Both the position numbers and the translations under genes were made by a program. Shown in pieces: positions 20,056 through 29,086 of a DNA stretch of 64,000 nt; position 1 is the first letter of the stretch; each line of letters starts with the position of its first letter. The stretch spans positions 45,505 through 109,504 of the forward strand of contig JAFLBZ010000013.1 of assembly GCA_017303715.1 (NCBI GenBank). Direction: 5' to 3'. The notes below the pieces were generated by a model. It was not told the origin of the DNA. It did not search any database and saw only the letters and a program-made list of their open reading frames with translations. This DNA comes from Rhodothermia bacterium. Its GTDB lineage: Bacteria > Bacteroidota > Rhodothermia > Rhodothermales > UBA2364.

Positions 20056-20244
20056 GTTGTCTTAAGAAAATTCCTCTTGCATCAGGGAGGTCTTGCGGAA
20101 TTGAAGGCTTAAAATATGGTTGTGACAATTTTGACATACTTTATCTGGACTTATGAAGATGCTCCTAAACCACTTTTGTCAATTCTGTTCGTTTCTTACA
20201 TACAAGAAATTGATACAAAACCAGACAAATAAACCCCCAACGCC

Positions 20245-20490
20245 ATGAACATCAACCCGAATATTGCTGTAAATGAGAACGGATTTGTTTTTAATGCCGA
20301 ACGAGGCGACTCTTTTTCGGCAAATCCTATCGGTGCAGAAATCATACGCTTGCTGAAAGAAGGAAAAACCATTTCTGAAATAGAAACCCATATTGGTGAG
20401 CGCTATGATGTGGGAGCCGCCACAGTAGAGAAAGATGTGAAAGACTTTTTGATGATGTTACGCCAATTCCAAATTTTGGAGGCCATATGA
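20245..20490 (+). CDS. PqqD-like protein
   Basis: 81 residues: MNINPNIAVNENGFVFNAER, then a PqqD-type winged helix (NPIGAEIIRLLKEGKTISEI and YDVGAATVEKDVKDFLMML). PqqD-fold proteins bind leader peptides (RRE) in PQQ and other RiPP pathways; stand-alone members are common in Bacteroidota clusters. It overlaps the ATP-grasp gene by 4 bp (ATGA), so translation is coupled. No obvious precursor peptide was found next to it. It may recruit a peptide or protein substrate to the ATP-grasp enzyme; this is inference. Confidence 0.8.
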   Translation: MNINPNIAVNENGFVFNAERGDSFSANPIGAEIIRLLKEGKTISEIETHIGERYDVGAATVEKDVKDFLMMLRQFQILEAI

Positions 20491-21569
20491 GCAAGCCACT
20501 TTATACCATTGCTGTTACCGGCTTGAATGCCATAGACAGCCCGGGGCCAGGGATTTCCGTGATAAGAGCGTTGCGGGAAAGCCACTGTTTTGATGTACGT
20601 ATTGTGGGATTAGCATACGAAGCCTTAGACCCCGGAATTTATATGGGCGAATGGGTGGATGTTGCCTATCAAATCCCTTACCCGTCAAACGGACATCACA
20701 TTTTATTAGACCGTTTGGCCGTGATACACGAGCAAGAACAAATAGACCTTGTAATCCCAACACTGGATGCCGAAATTATTGGTTTTATTAAACTTAAATC
20801 AAGTTTAGAAGAGATGGGCATTCGGACTTTTTTGCCTACGTTATCCCAGTTTGAGGCACGATTAAAGCACAATCTTAACCAATATGGTGAAGCGTATAAC
20901 ATTCTAGTGCCACACTCGGAGACGGTCTTTTCACTATCCGAGGTAAAAAAAGCCCTTCAGAATTTTGAATATCCGGTGGTCGTGAAAGGAAAATTCTACG
21001 AAGCCTATACCGCCTATTCGGAGGCCGAAGCGATTCAGTCCTTCTATAAACTAACGGCAAAGTGGGGTGCGCCGATTATCCTTCAAGAGCACATTACAGG
21101 ACAAGAATTAAACGTAACGGCACTGGGTGATGGTAAGGGGAGGTTGACGGGTGCGGTAGCCATGCGAAAAACCTTCATTACGCAAGCCGGAAAAGCATGG
21201 GCGGGTATCTCTATCCGTGATACCGCCCTGATTAGCCTCGCCGAGCGGGTGATGAAAGAAACAAAGTGGGCGGGTGGTATGGAGTTGGAACTGATCAAAG
21301 AGGAAAAAACGGGAAACGTTTACCTCATAGAGATTAATCCCCGATTTCCGGCTTGGGTCTATCTCTCGGTGGCATGTGGCCAAAACCACCCAGAGGCGCT
21401 TGTTCGGATGGCCTTCGGGGAAGAACTTACTCCCATGCAAACCTATGAGGCGGGAAAAATGTTTATCCGTTATGCCTTTGATATGGTTTGCGAACTGTCC
21501 GACTTTGCTGCTTTTTCTACACAAGGCACCTTGGAGCATCAGCCTAAATTACAGGCATTTTATTGGTAA
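20487..21569 (+). CDS. ATP-grasp enzyme (carbamoyl-phosphate-synthase-like fold)
   Basis: 360 residues. The N-terminal 110 form a pre-ATP-grasp Rossmann-like domain (AVTGLNAIDSPGPGISVIRA). The ATP-grasp core has the nucleotide-binding lysine in YPVVVKGKFYEAYTAY (about 166-181), the loop LQEHITGQELNV, and the metal-binding EINPRFPAW (about 284-292). Such enzymes form carboxylate-amine bonds with acyl-phosphate intermediates. The substrate is unknown. It follows the PqqD-like gene with a 4-bp overlap and precedes the decarboxylase by 51 bp, which suggests one biosynthetic pathway. Confidence 0.85.
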   Translation: MSKPLYTIAVTGLNAIDSPGPGISVIRALRESHCFDVRIVGLAYEALDPGIYMGEWVDVAYQIPYPSNGHHILLDRLAVIHEQEQIDLVIPTLDAEIIGFIKLKSSLEEMGIRTFLPTLSQFEARLKHNLNQYGEAYNILVPHSETVFSLSEVKKALQNFEYPVVVKGKFYEAYTAYSEAEAIQSFYKLTAKWGAPIILQEHITGQELNVTALGDGKGRLTGAVAMRKTFITQAGKAWAGISIRDTALISLAERVMKETKWAGGMELELIKEEKTGNVYLIEINPRFPAWVYLSVACGQNHPEALVRMAFGEELTPMQTYEAGKMFIRYAFDMVCELSDFAAFSTQGTLEHQPKLQAFYW

Positions 21570-21620
21570 ATCTGCTCCGAAAATAAAAAATTGCGTCTAA
21601 ACTATTTAAAATACACCTCC

Positions 21621-22979
21621 ATGACCAAACTTAAATATGAACGTCCGGCAATTCGGATGCTCAACAGCATGATCACTCAGAAATTTGGCGCATCGCCGGG
21701 TTTTAAACCTTTTACCCATATAGATGGTGCGGCAGTGAACGATTTGATGGCAGCGTATGGCTCCCCGCTGTTTGTGATCTCGGAGCGGACGCTTCGTAAA
21801 ACCTATAAAGCGGCTTATCGGGCATTTTCTACGAGATACCCGAAGGTGCAATTTGCATGGTCTTACAAAACGAATTACCTCGATGCCGTTTGCCAAGTTT
21901 TCCATCAAGAAGGTTCGTGGGCCGAGGTGGTCTCTCGCTTCGAGTTCGATAAAGCCCTTCAAAATGGTGTTCCGGGTAGTAAAATCATTTTTAATGGCCC
22001 AGACAAAACCGAGGACGACCTACGCGCAGCAGTTCAGGAAGGTGCAATGATCCACATAGACCACTTTGACGAATTGTACGCCTTAACGGACGTCGCTACG
22101 AAGGTCGGAATACGACCCAAAGTGGCCATACGGGTGAACATGGATACAGGAATCCAGCCCATGTGGGATCGGTTTGGGTTCAATTATGAGTCGGGACAAG
22201 CATTGGAAGCCATCGAGAAGATCATGGAAACGGGTAAAATGGAACTGGTTGGCCTGCATTGTCATATCGGTACGTTTATGCTTTCGACCGATGCGTATCG
22301 GGTTGCTGCGGAGAAACTCTCCAAGTTGTCACTTCTCATTCACGACACATACGGCCTGCACCTTTCTTATTTAGACCTTGGAGGCGGATTTGCCACAAAG
22401 AACACCTTACGCGGTGCATACCTCAATGGGGCAGATGCTGCACCGTCCTTTCATGATTATGCCGAGGCCATTTGCGATACATTGTTAAATGCGGGCTTCC
22501 CAAAGGCACATTTACCCACGTTGATACTGGAAACGGGAAGGGCTTTGGTGGATGATGCTGGTTACCTACTTGGATCGGTTATCGCCAATAAGCGGCTTTC
22601 TGATGGGCGTAGGGCCACGATTTTGGATTTCGGGGTGAATATACTTTTTACCGCGTTTTGGTACGAACACACCATTTCCCCGGCACAACCATGTAGTCAG
22701 TATGGGGAGGATACCATTTTATACGGCCCTCTGTGTATGAATATAGATGTTGTCCGCGAACATGTTAAACTCCCACCGCTTAATCGTGGAGACCAAGTGG
22801 TGGTTCACCGTGTGGGTGCGTATAACATGACACAATGGATGCAGTTTATCACCCTGCGGCCCAATGTGGTGATGCTTGATATGGAGGGTAAACCCCATTT
22901 GATTCGAGCTGCAGAGACCTTGGAACATCTCTCGCACAACGAATTAATGCCAGAATATTTGTTGGAAATGGTTCATTGA
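21621..22979 (+). CDS. PLP-dependent decarboxylase, alanine-racemase fold (DAP/ornithine decarboxylase type)
   Basis: 452 residues from the ATG at 21621; the frame extends to a TTG at 21591. Family motifs are present: the PLP lysine in FAWSYKTNYLDAV, SRFEFDKAL, GLHCHIGTFM, the phosphate-binding LDLGGGFATKN, and LILETGRALVDDAG. The fold type III group includes diaminopimelate, ornithine/arginine and carboxynorspermidine decarboxylases. The sequence does not decide among these, and its place in an ATP-grasp/PqqD operon argues against ordinary lysA. The next gene starts within about 20 bp of its stop. Confidence 0.85.
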   Translation: MTKLKYERPAIRMLNSMITQKFGASPGFKPFTHIDGAAVNDLMAAYGSPLFVISERTLRKTYKAAYRAFSTRYPKVQFAWSYKTNYLDAVCQVFHQEGSWAEVVSRFEFDKALQNGVPGSKIIFNGPDKTEDDLRAAVQEGAMIHIDHFDELYALTDVATKVGIRPKVAIRVNMDTGIQPMWDRFGFNYESGQALEAIEKIMETGKMELVGLHCHIGTFMLSTDAYRVAAEKLSKLSLLIHDTYGLHLSYLDLGGGFATKNTLRGAYLNGADAAPSFHDYAEAICDTLLNAGFPKAHLPTLILETGRALVDDAGYLLGSVIANKRLSDGRRATILDFGVNILFTAFWYEHTISPAQPCSQYGEDTILYGPLCMNIDVVREHVKLPPLNRGDQVVVHRVGAYNMTQWMQFITLRPNVVMLDMEGKPHLIRAAETLEHLSHNELMPEYLLEMVH

Positions 22980-22999
22980 CCTTAACGCCGGAACGTACC

Positions 23000-25201
23000 A
23001 TGATGCAAGTGCCTACTTCAAAACGTCGGATAGATGGACGGTTTTGGTTAGAAAGTACTTTAAACAGCTATGGCCAGTTGTTTTTCTCCCAAAACCGTTT
23101 CCTCTCGGTATTGGTCTTGGCAGCTTCGTTCACCAATTGGGAGGTTGGGCGTTGGGGGCTTCCGGCCATTTGGTTGACGCACGGTCTTGCGTGGTTGGCC
23201 GGTTTCGATAAAGCCTTGATTCGTGGTGGAATGCTCGGCCTGAATAGCCTTTTAGTGGTGTTCGGGCTTTCTACCTTGTTTCAACCGAATTTGCCATTTG
23301 TTGGCTTGTTGTTGGCGGCTTGTGTGTTTACGCTCGTCGCTGGTGTGGCTTTGCACTATGGCCTATCTCATTGGGAAATTCCCATGTTGAGCCTGCCATT
23401 TGTTCTGGGTATTTGGATGATGGAGTTGGCGTCGCGCCAGTTTACGGCATTATCGCCAAGTACAGGTTCTATTTACACTCTTAACGAATTGTATAAATGG
23501 GGTGGTAGTAGCCTTGTTGGGGCATACGAAGCATTCCAAACCATACAACTTCCTATTCTCATAGAAGGTTATTTGCGCTCGTTGGCGGCTATTTTATTCC
23601 AGAGCAATTGGGTGGCAGGTCTCTTGATTGCACTTGGGTTGCTTGCCGCATCTCGGATTTTATTTTCGCTCTCTGTGCTTGGCTTTATACTAGGATATGG
23701 TGCGCAAGGGCTATTGGGAATGGATCTTGCGGCGTTGAATTATGGCGCATTAGGATTCAATTATGTTTTAACCACCCTTGCGCTGAGTGGGTACTTCTTT
23801 ATCCCGAATGTCCAGAGTTACGGGCTGTCGGCGGCAGTTATCCCTTTGGTTATGACGCTGAATGCCGGTCTTTCCGAGTTGAATCATTTGGTTCAATTGC
23901 CTATTTATTCGTTACCTTTTGCTCTCGCTACTGGATTTGTCATCTACGTGACCAAGTTCTCCTCTCGTACCCATGCACTTATTCCAGTGTACGCACAGCA
24001 GCCTACACCAGAAGCAAACTTATACAGCGACCAAAATCAGAAGCAACGGTTTAAGGGATTTGTTTGGCATCAAATTTCTTTGCCCTTTTTTGGAACATGG
24101 CGGGTGTCACAGGGGCATAATGGCCGTATTACCCATCGCGAACATTGGCAATATGCTTGGGACTTTGACCAAACCGATGCCGAAGGAAGAACCTTTGAAT
24201 TTCCCGGACTGAAGTGTGAGGATTTTTATTGCTATAACCTGCCCGTACTCGCTCCGGCGGCAGGAACGGTGGTAGAAGTACAAGATCACGTCCCCGATAA
24301 CGAAATTGGGGACATAAACCTTGCACAAAATTGGGGAAATACCGTAGTGATTAAGCACACTGAAGGTCTTTATACCAAATTAAGCCACTTGAAGATTGGT
24401 TCCATTTGTGTTCAAAAGGGAGAAATTGTCCAAGTAGGCCAACGACTTGGAGTCGTGGGTAATTCTGGACGGTCACCTGAGCCGCACCTCCATTTTCAGG
24501 TACAAGTCACGCCATATATCGGCGCATATACTTTTCCATACCCGATTGCAGCCTATTTGGTTCATACAACCGATGGCCTAATATTGCATCAATACGACTT
24601 TCCCAAAGAAGGGGACGTTGTGTCGTCCGTTCATACCGATGCGGGCTTATTGGAGGCGTTTACCTTCGTTCCCGGACAAACTGTGAACTTCCAATGCACG
24701 AATAAAGTAGGCATAGATACAGAGGTGACATGGTTGGTGGAAACGGATGCTTGGAATAAAACGTGCTTCCGCGATGTAGCAAAAGATGCCCGCGCTTACT
24801 TTATCCAAGATGGTACGATGTTTTATTTCACCCAGTACGAAGGGGACACAACCAGTGCGTTGTTTGCGTTTTACATGGGCTGCTATAAAGTGCTTTTGGC
24901 ACATTACCCAAATTTAGAGGTCACAGATGTCTTACCTTTACACCAAGTTTGGCGGTCTGTTTGGCGGTGGTTAGCCGATTTTATCGCACCTTTTTATGTG
25001 TTTGGAGAAGCCGTATTTACTTCTCAAAACGAGTTGACCGAAGTATCTTCATCTGCTCAAGTGGTTCGTGCCTCGGTTTTACTCCGCGTTGGTAAACACA
25101 ACCGTAAGAAAATGAACTTTGAAACCACCATAGAACACGGCCAAATCACAACTTTTTCTTGGCAATCCGGCGAAAAAATCCTTACCCTAAAACGTAAATA
25201 A
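23000..25201 (+). CDS. Fusion of urea-transporter-like membrane domain with M23 metallopeptidase
   Basis: 733 residues from the ATG at 23000; an upstream TTG at 22976 overlaps the decarboxylase stop. Residues about 20-325 are very hydrophobic with ten or so transmembrane helices and read like a UT/SLC14 urea transporter (FFSQNRFLSVLVLAASF, FDKALIRGGMLGLNSLLVVF, LPFVLGIWMMELASR). The second half is an M23 domain: HREHWQYAWDFDQ supplies His/Asp ligands, VVIKHTEGLYTKLSHL is the core, and HLHFQVQV holds His496 and His498. M23 enzymes cut peptidoglycan cross-links or similar peptides. About 200 further residues follow with no recognised domain. The transporter may move a small product of the operon; the substrate need not be urea. 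Confidence 0.8.
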   Translation: MMQVPTSKRRIDGRFWLESTLNSYGQLFFSQNRFLSVLVLAASFTNWEVGRWGLPAIWLTHGLAWLAGFDKALIRGGMLGLNSLLVVFGLSTLFQPNLPFVGLLLAACVFTLVAGVALHYGLSHWEIPMLSLPFVLGIWMMELASRQFTALSPSTGSIYTLNELYKWGGSSLVGAYEAFQTIQLPILIEGYLRSLAAILFQSNWVAGLLIALGLLAASRILFSLSVLGFILGYGAQGLLGMDLAALNYGALGFNYVLTTLALSGYFFIPNVQSYGLSAAVIPLVMTLNAGLSELNHLVQLPIYSLPFALATGFVIYVTKFSSRTHALIPVYAQQPTPEANLYSDQNQKQRFKGFVWHQISLPFFGTWRVSQGHNGRITHREHWQYAWDFDQTDAEGRTFEFPGLKCEDFYCYNLPVLAPAAGTVVEVQDHVPDNEIGDINLAQNWGNTVVIKHTEGLYTKLSHLKIGSICVQKGEIVQVGQRLGVVGNSGRSPEPHLHFQVQVTPYIGAYTFPYPIAAYLVHTTDGLILHQYDFPKEGDVVSSVHTDAGLLEAFTFVPGQTVNFQCTNKVGIDTEVTWLVETDAWNKTCFRDVAKDARAYFIQDGTMFYFTQYEGDTTSALFAFYMGCYKVLLAHYPNLEVTDVLPLHQVWRSVWRWLADFIAPFYVFGEAVFTSQNELTEVSSSAQVVRASVLLRVGKHNRKKMNFETTIEHGQITTFSWQSGEKILTLKRK

Positions 25202-25217
25202 CGTCCACAAAATGTAA

Positions 25218-26495
25218 ATGAAGCCCATTCTGAGCCTTAATAAACGATCGCGCTTCCCGCGTAGTCCCCAATTTCTGCCCCATAAATATATGTATGCCGT
25301 TCGATCTTTATTTTGCGTTTTCTTGCTATTAACGGCTATTGGAATGGCGCAAGCGCAAGAAAGCAATATGTCGTATCCCGAAATCTTAGACCAAACCGAT
25401 GCCGCATTCCAGAAGGCAAACTGGCATGAGGTAATCAGGATCTGTGAAAAGGCCCTGTCGGAAGGTTCGGATTCTTTTGCAATACGACAATATCTTGGCA
25501 TTGCGTATTACCGAAAAAAACAGTTCACCCAGGCGTTGCTCCATTTTAGGAAGGCAATGACGTACTTCGGATCAGAGTCAATCACTCAGGAATACCTCTA
25601 TTTCACACTCCTCGCCTTGGGACGTGATTTAGAAGCAAATGATGTTGCAGTTGAAATGGAAGCTGAAGACCAAAAAAGGCTCGGCCTAAAGCTAAATCAA
25701 GTTTTGAAGTTCGTTTATGCAGAAGTCGGTACCAAACGAAGTGACTCGGAAACCGTAAAACCTATGACGTTAGCAACTTTTGGGGTGGGACATCTGGTTA
25801 GAAATAGTACACAACTGTATCATGCGGGGACGTTTATCGTTCAAGAAAATAATGGTTTACAGTATAAACAATCCCAATATTATGTTCAAGGGCGTCGGTT
25901 GGTCGCACACAATCATACGGCAGAAGCGGCCCTACACTTGTTAAAGATGGATGGACAGGCAAGCACCTATGACGTCACGCAAAGTGGTGTTTCGATGTTT
26001 GCAGGTTGGAAGTGGACGCCCAAACGCTTGGAGGTTTCACCACAGTTTTCTTGGACGCGCCTTGGTACTCACCTGAAAAGCAACGGAATTACACTTAAAG
26101 ATTCAAGTAGCATCACTACCCAATTTGGTTTGGGATTGGGTTATTGGCCCAAGGTAGGGGGAGGTAGAATTTGGACTGGGCTTCAAGGTGACTTAGCGTG
26201 GCATAATAACCAATCTTTTTTCTTAACAAAAGTGTGGTTGTGGACGCAGATTCTTCCTAAACTTAATCTTACGGCTTCGTATTATACCGGACAAGCCCCA
26301 ATATCGGTCGAGGACAAAGCCAGTTTGTTTAACAATACTCCAGACCGTACCACCAATAAGTGGAGCCTCTTGGCCGAAATCCCGCTTAGTAAAAAAGTCT
26401 CGCTGTACGGGTTGTATCAATCCGAGCAAAAAAATACCATTCTCTTGCCATATAAATACCAAGCGATTATAACCGGAATAAAAATAAAACCATGA
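25218..26495 (+). CDS. TPR protein with C-terminal outer-membrane barrel
   Basis: 425 residues from ATG 25218. An ATG at 25290 would give a cleaner signal peptide (MYAVRSLFCVFLLLTAIGMA, then QAQE), so the true start may be there. TPR-like helices fill about 55-160 (NWHEVIRICEKALSEGSDSF, YFTLLALGRDLEANDVAV). From about 190 on, alternating polar/hydrophobic strands suggest a barrel (GVSMFAGWKWTPKRLEVSPQ, TTQFGLGLGYWPKVGGGRIW, GLYQSEQKNTILL). It resembles YaiO-type outer-membrane proteins. It lies 16 bp after the UT-M23 gene and overlaps the next gene by 4 bp. Confidence 0.75.
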   Translation: MKPILSLNKRSRFPRSPQFLPHKYMYAVRSLFCVFLLLTAIGMAQAQESNMSYPEILDQTDAAFQKANWHEVIRICEKALSEGSDSFAIRQYLGIAYYRKKQFTQALLHFRKAMTYFGSESITQEYLYFTLLALGRDLEANDVAVEMEAEDQKRLGLKLNQVLKFVYAEVGTKRSDSETVKPMTLATFGVGHLVRNSTQLYHAGTFIVQENNGLQYKQSQYYVQGRRLVAHNHTAEAALHLLKMDGQASTYDVTQSGVSMFAGWKWTPKRLEVSPQFSWTRLGTHLKSNGITLKDSSSITTQFGLGLGYWPKVGGGRIWTGLQGDLAWHNNQSFFLTKVWLWTQILPKLNLTASYYTGQAPISVEDKASLFNNTPDRTTNKWSLLAEIPLSKKVSLYGLYQSEQKNTILLPYKYQAIITGIKIKP

Positions 26496-27115
26496 AACGT
26501 CTTAATAAAACCTTGCTGATCTACATATTTGGACTGTCTGTAAGCTGGTTGTTTTCCAATAGCCTTTACGCACAAGACGTGCAACAGGCTTTCAAAAGCA
26601 GTTATACCGCCGAAAACAACAAAGACTATGCTACGGCCATTTCTGCACTTAAGAGGGCCTATAACAATAGCTATGAAATGAATTTGAGGTTAGGATGGCT
26701 TCATTATTTAGAAGGTAAATACCAAGAATCCATTTCATATTATAACAAGTGTATTCTACAAATGCCGATGTCCATAGAGGCGAAGTTAGGCTATGTCCAA
26801 CCCGCATATGCACTTGAAAAATGGAACGACGTGCTTCTTCAATACTTGGCTATTTTACGTATAGACCCCAATCATGCGAAGGCAAACTACCAAGCTGGTG
26901 TGGCTTATTATTACCGGAAAGACTATACGCGAGCAGAAAAATACCTTCAAAAAGTCCTTAATCTGTATCCTTTCGATTATTATAGTTTGCTCATACTGGG
27001 CTGGACGAAGTATAATCTGGGGAAAAGAAATGAGGCTAAGGTTTTGTTTAATAAGGTTTTGTTGTATGCACCGGATGACACGTCTGCAAAAGAAGGCTTG
27101 GGCCTAATTCGTTGA
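26492..27115 (+). CDS. Periplasmic TPR protein
   Basis: 207 residues with an N-terminal signal peptide (LLIYIFGLSVSWLFSNSLYA, then QD). The rest is tetratricopeptide repeats of about 34 residues: DYATAISALKRAYNNSYEMN, KYQESISYYNKCILQMPMSI, HAKANYQAGVAYYYRKDYTR and EKYLQKVLNLYPFDYYSLLI. Its ATG overlaps the TGA of the barrel gene, so it is coupled to it. It is the last gene of the operon and probably acts with the TPR-barrel protein at the cell envelope. Confidence 0.8.
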   Translation: MKRLNKTLLIYIFGLSVSWLFSNSLYAQDVQQAFKSSYTAENNKDYATAISALKRAYNNSYEMNLRLGWLHYLEGKYQESISYYNKCILQMPMSIEAKLGYVQPAYALEKWNDVLLQYLAILRIDPNHAKANYQAGVAYYYRKDYTRAEKYLQKVLNLYPFDYYSLLILGWTKYNLGKRNEAKVLFNKVLLYAPDDTSAKEGLGLIR

Positions 27116-27229
27116 TAGGAACTGTTTGAAAATCTGTAGCACTGCGACTTCGGTTCTCAAACAATACTTATGACTTTGGAAGTATTGACAAGAAGGCCTA
27201 CAATTTTGGACACGATAGTAATGTTAGAA

Positions 27230-28183
27230 TTAGGGATTGAGTTTACTTTTTAATGTTTCGATCTCTTGTAATAATGCAAGGTTTTTTTGGTGTTCTTGGT
27301 CTGCACGCTGTTTTTCGGCCTCTGCGCGCTGTTTTTCGGCCTCTGCGCGCTGTTTTTCGGCCTCTGCGCGCTGTTGTTGCTCCGTCAAAAGCGTTTCTTG
27401 CTCGGCCAAGCGCTTTTGTTGTTCGTTGATGATGGCTTGCTTTTTCTGCATTTCGCGGTCAAAAATCCGCTCGATTTCATCCTCGACCTCCATTTTGTCG
27501 CGGATTTCATCGCTGGCGATGGCTCGTCCAAGGCGTTGTAGCATTTTCTGGAGTAGGGCGTCTTCCACCTCACCCCGAAAATCATACTGGTGCTTGTCGG
27601 ATAGGGTCTGATAAATGGGACTAAAGACCTGTAAAATCCGCTCCAATTCCGAACGGGCGTCTTTGGGTAATCTTCGCACCTGAATCACATACGAATCGTG
27701 GGTAAGCAATTCTACAAATTCATCCCGCACGTTCAAGACTTCTTGCGTGACCACATCTCGGTATTCGCGGTTAATTTTCACCACACCAGCGGGGATATTC
27801 TCCAACGGAAATCCCAAAAAGTAGATGGTAATGATGGGCAGCGCACGCTTTTCACTGGTGTCCGAGGATGTGAGAACGTTATCTTCTTTTCGGTAGTTTT
27901 CCCCTAAATACTTATGAAAGCGCGACACATCAAACGCTTTCTTGGCTTTTTGAAGCTCAATCAGCACTTTATGAAGGCTTCCATCGGCCTTGCGCACCAC
28001 GGCCTTGAAGTCGAAGCGAAGGATATTGAGTCCGCCGCCTGTTTCAATGGCCGTTTCTTGTGGTTTCACTTCCAATGCCTGCACTTCCTCGCCCAAAATT
28101 GCCGAGAGCAAACCCCGTGCAATCTCCAAATCCTCCAGCAGGTATTTGAAAACAACGTCGTATAGTGGATTGGCGATAATCAT
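27230..28183 (-). CDS. Rpn-type PD-(D/E)XK nuclease family protein (PDDEXK_2)
   Basis: 317 residues. The N-terminus NPLYDVVFKYLLEDLEIARG and the core RFDFKAVVRKADGSLHKV then LIELQKAKKA match the PD-(D/E)XK family long annotated as transposase-like, related to RpnA recombination nucleases. D-x and E-x-Q positions are retained. The middle region (DEFVELLTHDSYVIQVRRLP) is also typical. The C-terminal 90 residues are a coiled coil with three tandem QRAEAEK heptads, encoded by exact DNA repeats. It is convergent with the TPR operon. The cell role is unknown; these proteins are often present in many variable copies. Confidence 0.82.
   Translation of the reverse strand: MIIANPLYDVVFKYLLEDLEIARGLLSAILGEEVQALEVKPQETAIETGGGLNILRFDFKAVVRKADGSLHKVLIELQKAKKAFDVSRFHKYLGENYRKEDNVLTSSDTSEKRALPIITIYFLGFPLENIPAGVVKINREYRDVVTQEVLNVRDEFVELLTHDSYVIQVRRLPKDARSELERILQVFSPIYQTLSDKHQYDFRGEVEDALLQKMLQRLGRAIASDEIRDKMEVEDEIERIFDREMQKKQAIINEQQKRLAEQETLLTEQQQRAEAEKQRAEAEKQRAEAEKQRADQEHQKNLALLQEIETLKSKLNP
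27303..27374. repeat. 21-bp tandem repeat inside the Rpn-like gene
   Basis: Three near-exact copies and a partial fourth of a 21-bp unit (GCGCTGTTTTTCGGCCTCTGC), in frame, encoding the QRAEAEK heptad in the C-terminal coiled coil. Unit number is likely to vary by slippage without breaking the frame. Confidence 0.9.
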
Positions 28184-28391
28184 GTTTAGAGAAACTTGTA
28201 AATGAAAATGATTGTTTCATGTACCTTTCTGAAGAAGGACGGTTCCAAAAATAAGCACTCCACGATCCATTTTAGCCAGAAAAACCGTACTTGAGTTTCT
28301 TCGGCCAATAGATAGACTTCGCATGAATCGCATTTGGAACCATTCCTAAAAACATTTACTTTTCTTTTTTTAACAAATTTATATTCATCAT

Positions 28392-28868
28392 ATGTACATT
28401 GCTGCTCAAAAAGTTGTTTCCATCCACTATGTTTTGACCGACGAAAACGGAACACAGATTGATGCTTCTGCTGCTGGAGAGCCTTTGCGTTATTTACATG
28501 GGAGTGGGAATATAATCTCCGGTCTGGAACAAGCGCTAACGGGTCTTACAAATGGAGACAAGAAAAAAGTGGTTGTTGCACCTGAAGCGGGCTATGGCGT
28601 TCATGTACCAGAGTTGGTTATTCCTGTACCACGTGCGCAATTTGGCGACTTTGAGCCACAAGTTGGAATGCAAGTGCAAGCCGATACGCCAGATGGCCCG
28701 ATGTTGTTTACGGTAGTGGAGGCAAATCAACTGGCAGTAACTTTAGACGCCAATCACCCATTGGCTGGTGTTACCCTCCATTTCAATGTAAGCGTATCTT
28801 CCATACGTGATGCCACACCTAAGGAAATCGAGCAAGGATACCCTGAGCAAAATCTGATTACGCTTTGA
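28392..28868 (+). CDS. SlyD-like FKBP-type peptidyl-prolyl isomerase
   Basis: 158 residues, cytosolic. FKBP strands KVVSIHYVLTDENGTQID and LRYLHGSGNIISGLEQALTG are interrupted by an insert-in-flap chaperone domain (PEAGYGVHVPELVIPVPRAQ through NHPLAGVTLHF), and the FKBP part resumes with FNVSVSSIRDATPKEIEQG. This order is that of SlyD. The His/Cys-rich metal-binding tail of E. coli SlyD is absent; the protein ends shortly after GYPEQNLITL. It should act as a folding helper and proline isomerase. It stands alone. Confidence 0.9.
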   Translation: MYIAAQKVVSIHYVLTDENGTQIDASAAGEPLRYLHGSGNIISGLEQALTGLTNGDKKKVVVAPEAGYGVHVPELVIPVPRAQFGDFEPQVGMQVQADTPDGPMLFTVVEANQLAVTLDANHPLAGVTLHFNVSVSSIRDATPKEIEQGYPEQNLITL

Positions 28869-29086
28869 TGCTGGAACGCACTTGTTTGGTGCGATCAGAG
28901 ATTTTCAAAATAAAAAGGTGAATCGCGTTTGCACGTATTACGCTAACTGCATTATCGAAATTCAGATATACGCTTTAAGATGTGACCCTAGTTAATGTGG
29001 ATAGCCTTTTTATAAAAAAAACTTCTCGGCTTGTATAAATAGCGTATCTTGCGCGACACTAACTTGCAGTCTCACGTTCCTCATAC

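Noticed and set aside
20245..20490. PqqD-like gene as evidence for PQQ biosynthesis
   Set aside because: No pqqA, B, C or E homologue is nearby; PqqD-like folds occur in many other pathways.
27124..27163. Terminator between the TPR gene and the Rpn-like gene (TGTTTGA ... TCAAACA)
   Set aside because: Only a 7-bp stem with a 26-base loop and no T-run.
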